In this document: positions 5,036 to 6,502 of the stretch, one piece after another | Layout of the letters: the number at the start of each line of letters is the position of its first letter | How positions within the stretch are numbered: position 1 is the stretch's first letter | Assembly: GCA_028281215.1 (NCBI GenBank) | Contig: JANQKH010000391.1 | Span: forward strand, 1 to 6,502 | Length of the DNA: 6,502 nt | Origin: Phycisphaeraceae bacterium | GTDB lineage: Bacteria > Planctomycetota > Phycisphaerae > Phycisphaerales > Phycisphaeraceae | Reading direction: 5' to 3' | Made by a program: the position numbers and the translations under genes | Notes under the pieces: model-generated | The model's input: the letters and a program-made list of their open reading frames with translations, nothing else | The model's database searches: none | Told to the model about the DNA's origin: nothing

Positions 5036-5209
5036 CCGGACATGTCCGGACACGCTGCGGACATGATTCCGGACATCAGAACCGGCGTTTGGGGGCGAAA
5101 AATGAGGTCCGGACGTCCGAACATTTTGGCCGGACATGGCATAAAGACTTTGATTAACGTGGCTTACATTGATTTTTCCGATTCCGGACACCCCCCATGT
5201 CCGGACATG
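5036..5209. repeat. Cluster of CCGGACA / TGTCCGG motifs
   Basis: At least seven copies or close variants of CCGGACA fall in 174 bp. They start at 5036, 5046, 5058 (GCGGACAT variant), 5069, 5109 (CCGGACG variant), 5130, 5184 and 5201. Two are perfect 14-bp palindromes, CCGGACATGTCCGG (5036-5049) and CATGTCCGGACATG (5196-5209), and CGGACGTCCG (5110-5119) is a third. Spacing is irregular. The same core occurs in the arms of the stem-loop at 4643-4713. Function unknown. Confidence 0.6.
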
Positions 5210-5262
5210 CACGTTTGTGCGCGCGGGTTGTTCAAGGATTGTGCGCGAGTGTGCCCAGTGAG

Positions 5263-5414
5263 CCGCGACGTGTCGTCGCGGGTGGAGTCTGGTGAGGAAC
5301 TGAGGAACATTTTGATTGGATTGGAAATCGTGGAGGTAACCGGACGGCCTTTGCACTGGCAGGCGAGTTGCCAGCGGAACCATGTGCGCATCCAGTTGTG
5401 CCATGTCTTGGCAC
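5263..5414. repeat. Three small hairpins near the aldo/keto reductase 3' end
   Basis: CCGCGACG (5263-5270) pairs with CGTCGCGG (5274-5281) around TGT. CTGGCA (5356-5361) pairs with TGCCAG (5369-5374). GTGCCA (5398-5403) pairs with TGGCAC (5409-5414). The last two echo the TGGCA core of the palindrome at 4719-4762. They lie downstream of the minus-strand reductase gene and could help end its transcript, but lack T-runs. Confidence 0.4.
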
Positions 5415-5452
5415 GACGCAGGTCGGGGGCATGTCGCAACAAGTTGATGCGT

Positions 5453-6445
5453 TCACACCGCCCAGCGGGTGACCGGTTGGCCTCTTCGCTCGAGTGCGAC
5501 ATCGACGGCTTGCTGTTGCTGCTCGTTCAACTGCCAACCCATGGCGCCGGCGGTGTCCTTAATTTGATCTGGACGTTTGGCGCCGCAGATGGCGGTGGTG
5601 ATGCCGGGTTGCTGGATGGCCCAGTTGATGGTGAGTTGGGCGAGGGTCTTACCGGCGCTTTCGGCGATGGGTCGCAGGTCGTCGATCAGATCCTGGTTCT
5701 TCTCCCATTCGTCGCCCTGGAACATGGGGTATTTGGGGCGGCCGTCTTTGGGATCGAACTGGTGGTCGCGTGGGAGTTTGCCGGCGAGGAGACCTTTCAT
5801 GAGCGGCCAATAGATGCAGATGGAAATCTGTTGTTCGATACACCATGGGACGATGTCGGTTTCGATGTCGCGCAGAATCATGTTGTAAGGCGGTTGAAAT
5901 GCAGTGATCGGACAGACTTCCTGGAAGGCTTGGAGTTGTTGAAGGTCGAGGTTGGAAACACCGACGCTTTGTGTTTTGCCTTCGTCCATAAGTCGTTTGA
6001 GCTCACCGGCCGACTCTTCAAGCGGCACGTCGGGGTCGGGAGCATGAAGGTAGTAGAGTTCAACGCGGTCGGTGCCGAGGCGTTGCAGGCTGGTTTCACA
6101 TTCACGGCGAAGCGCTTCGGGGCTGGCGTCGTGCACCATCTTTTTGTTGTCATCCCAGTGCAGGCCGCCTTTGGTCGCGATGACAAGTTGGTCGCGGCGC
6201 GAAGGCGAACACTCAACCAGCGCGAGGCGGATGAGGGTTTCGCTTTCGCCTTGGTGGCCGTAGATGTAGGCGGTGTCGAGGAAGTTGATGCCTGCTTCGA
6301 TGGTTGCTTCGAGCGTGGCAAGACTGGACGCTTCGGTAACGCCGAGCGAGGTAACGCCGGCGATGGGCCAGCATCCCAGGCTGACGGCGGAGACGCGGAG
6401 GTTGGATCGGCCGAGGGGGCGGAGGTCGGGGTTGGGGATGGGCAT
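5453..6445 (-). CDS. Aldo/keto reductase (NADPH-dependent oxidoreductase)
   Basis: 330 residues, full family length, with the TIM-barrel layout of aldo/keto reductases. These soluble enzymes reduce aldehydes or ketones, often sugars, using NAD(P)H. The opening RPLGRSNLRVSAVSLGCWPI (9-28) is typical. All four catalytic residues are present: Asp57 and Tyr62 in FLDTAYIYG, Lys92 in IATKGG, and His134 in YYLHAPDP. Further matches are VGVSNLD (161-167), the QPPYNMI strand (184-190), and the cofactor loop ICGAKRPDQIKDTAGA (286-301). The exact substrate cannot be read from sequence. ATG 6445 puts the RPLG motif at the usual distance from the N-terminus; no clear Shine-Dalgarno sequence precedes it. 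Its 3' end faces the repeat-rich gene-free region, and no functional partner is visible. The 57 bp upstream to the window edge show no recognisable promoter. Confidence 0.93.
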   Translation of the reverse strand: MPIPNPDLRPLGRSNLRVSAVSLGCWPIAGVTSLGVTEASSLATLEATIEAGINFLDTAYIYGHQGESETLIRLALVECSPSRRDQLVIATKGGLHWDDNKKMVHDASPEALRRECETSLQRLGTDRVELYYLHAPDPDVPLEESAGELKRLMDEGKTQSVGVSNLDLQQLQAFQEVCPITAFQPPYNMILRDIETDIVPWCIEQQISICIYWPLMKGLLAGKLPRDHQFDPKDGRPKYPMFQGDEWEKNQDLIDDLRPIAESAGKTLAQLTINWAIQQPGITTAICGAKRPDQIKDTAGAMGWQLNEQQQQAVDVALERRGQPVTRWAV

Positions 6446-6502
6446 GGGGTCAGGTTAGCGAACCGGGATTGGATTGGGCGATTGGGAAAACCCGACCGGC
6501 GA

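Larger units (their letters stand above)
4419..5452. other. About 1 kb without a credible gene, rich in inverted repeats
   Basis: Several open frames cross this stretch on both strands (for example 4465-4911 on +, 4843-5142 and 4865-5404 on -). Their translations are rich in Arg, His, Pro and Ser, show no recognisable domain and run through the palindromes. I see no tRNA, rRNA or recognisable transposase. It may be a repeat-filled intergenic region, a decayed mobile element or a source of non-coding RNA. Confidence 0.6.

Noticed and set aside
5036..5209. CRISPR array
   Set aside because: Repeat units are only 7-14 bp, spacing is irregular, and there are no uniform spacers or cas genes.
4465..5404. 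Open frames of 99-179 codons on both strands in the repeat region
   Set aside because: Translations are rich in Arg, His, Pro and Ser, contain no recognised domain, overlap each other in several frames and run through palindromes. A decayed gene cannot be fully excluded.

Overview
The window looks like a piece of a planctomycete chromosome, possibly from the Phycisphaerae side of the phylum. The main reason is a prepilin-like protein with the planctomycete-style N-terminus (GFSLMEMLVVI followed by LLPALGKAR) and a C-terminal FADGH motif. High GC content and weak or missing Shine-Dalgarno sequences at most starts agree. This placement is an inference from gene style; there is no rRNA or other marker gene.

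Layout: (1) 9-1022 (+) encodes an SppA-type S49 signal peptide peptidase, closed by a strong intrinsic terminator at 1051-1085. (2) 1086-1358 is gene-free and carries a ~77-bp palindromic MITE-like repeat, then a TATAAT -10 box. (3) 1359-2147 (+) is the pseudopilin-like protein, followed 57 bp later by 2205-2963 (+), a MotA/TolQ/ExbB-type membrane protein with an unusual acidic linker and a fifth membrane helix. (4) 2964-3153 is a convergent intergenic region with tandem hairpins. (5) 3154-4418 (-) holds two genes, a VOC/glyoxalase-fold protein and a TIR-domain protein. They are separated by a 131-nt imperfect inverted repeat with the architecture of an integron attC site, including a stop codon of the TIR gene lying inside the first core box. 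(6) 4419-5452 is about 1 kb without a credible gene, packed with inverted repeats: two hairpins just upstream of the TIR gene, a 71-bp stem-loop, a 44-bp near-perfect palindrome, a palindrome abutting a TATAAT box, and a cluster of CCGGACA/TGTCCGG motifs. (7) 5453-6445 (-) is an aldo/keto reductase with a complete catalytic tetrad.

The left (9-2963) and right (5453-6445) blocks are ordinary chromosomal genes with no evident functional link between them. The centre (about 3050-5210) looks accessory. Sampled stretches of the TIR gene have lower GC (about 48-57 %) than sampled stretches of the flanking genes (about 57-65 %), and the two genes there are arranged as gene, attC, gene on one strand, as in a mobile gene-cassette array. 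No integrase or attI site is visible. The leading hypothesis is a cassette carrying a TIR effector, plausibly an NAD-consuming defence protein, next to a VOC-fold cassette. The adjacent dense palindromic region is the least explained part of the window.
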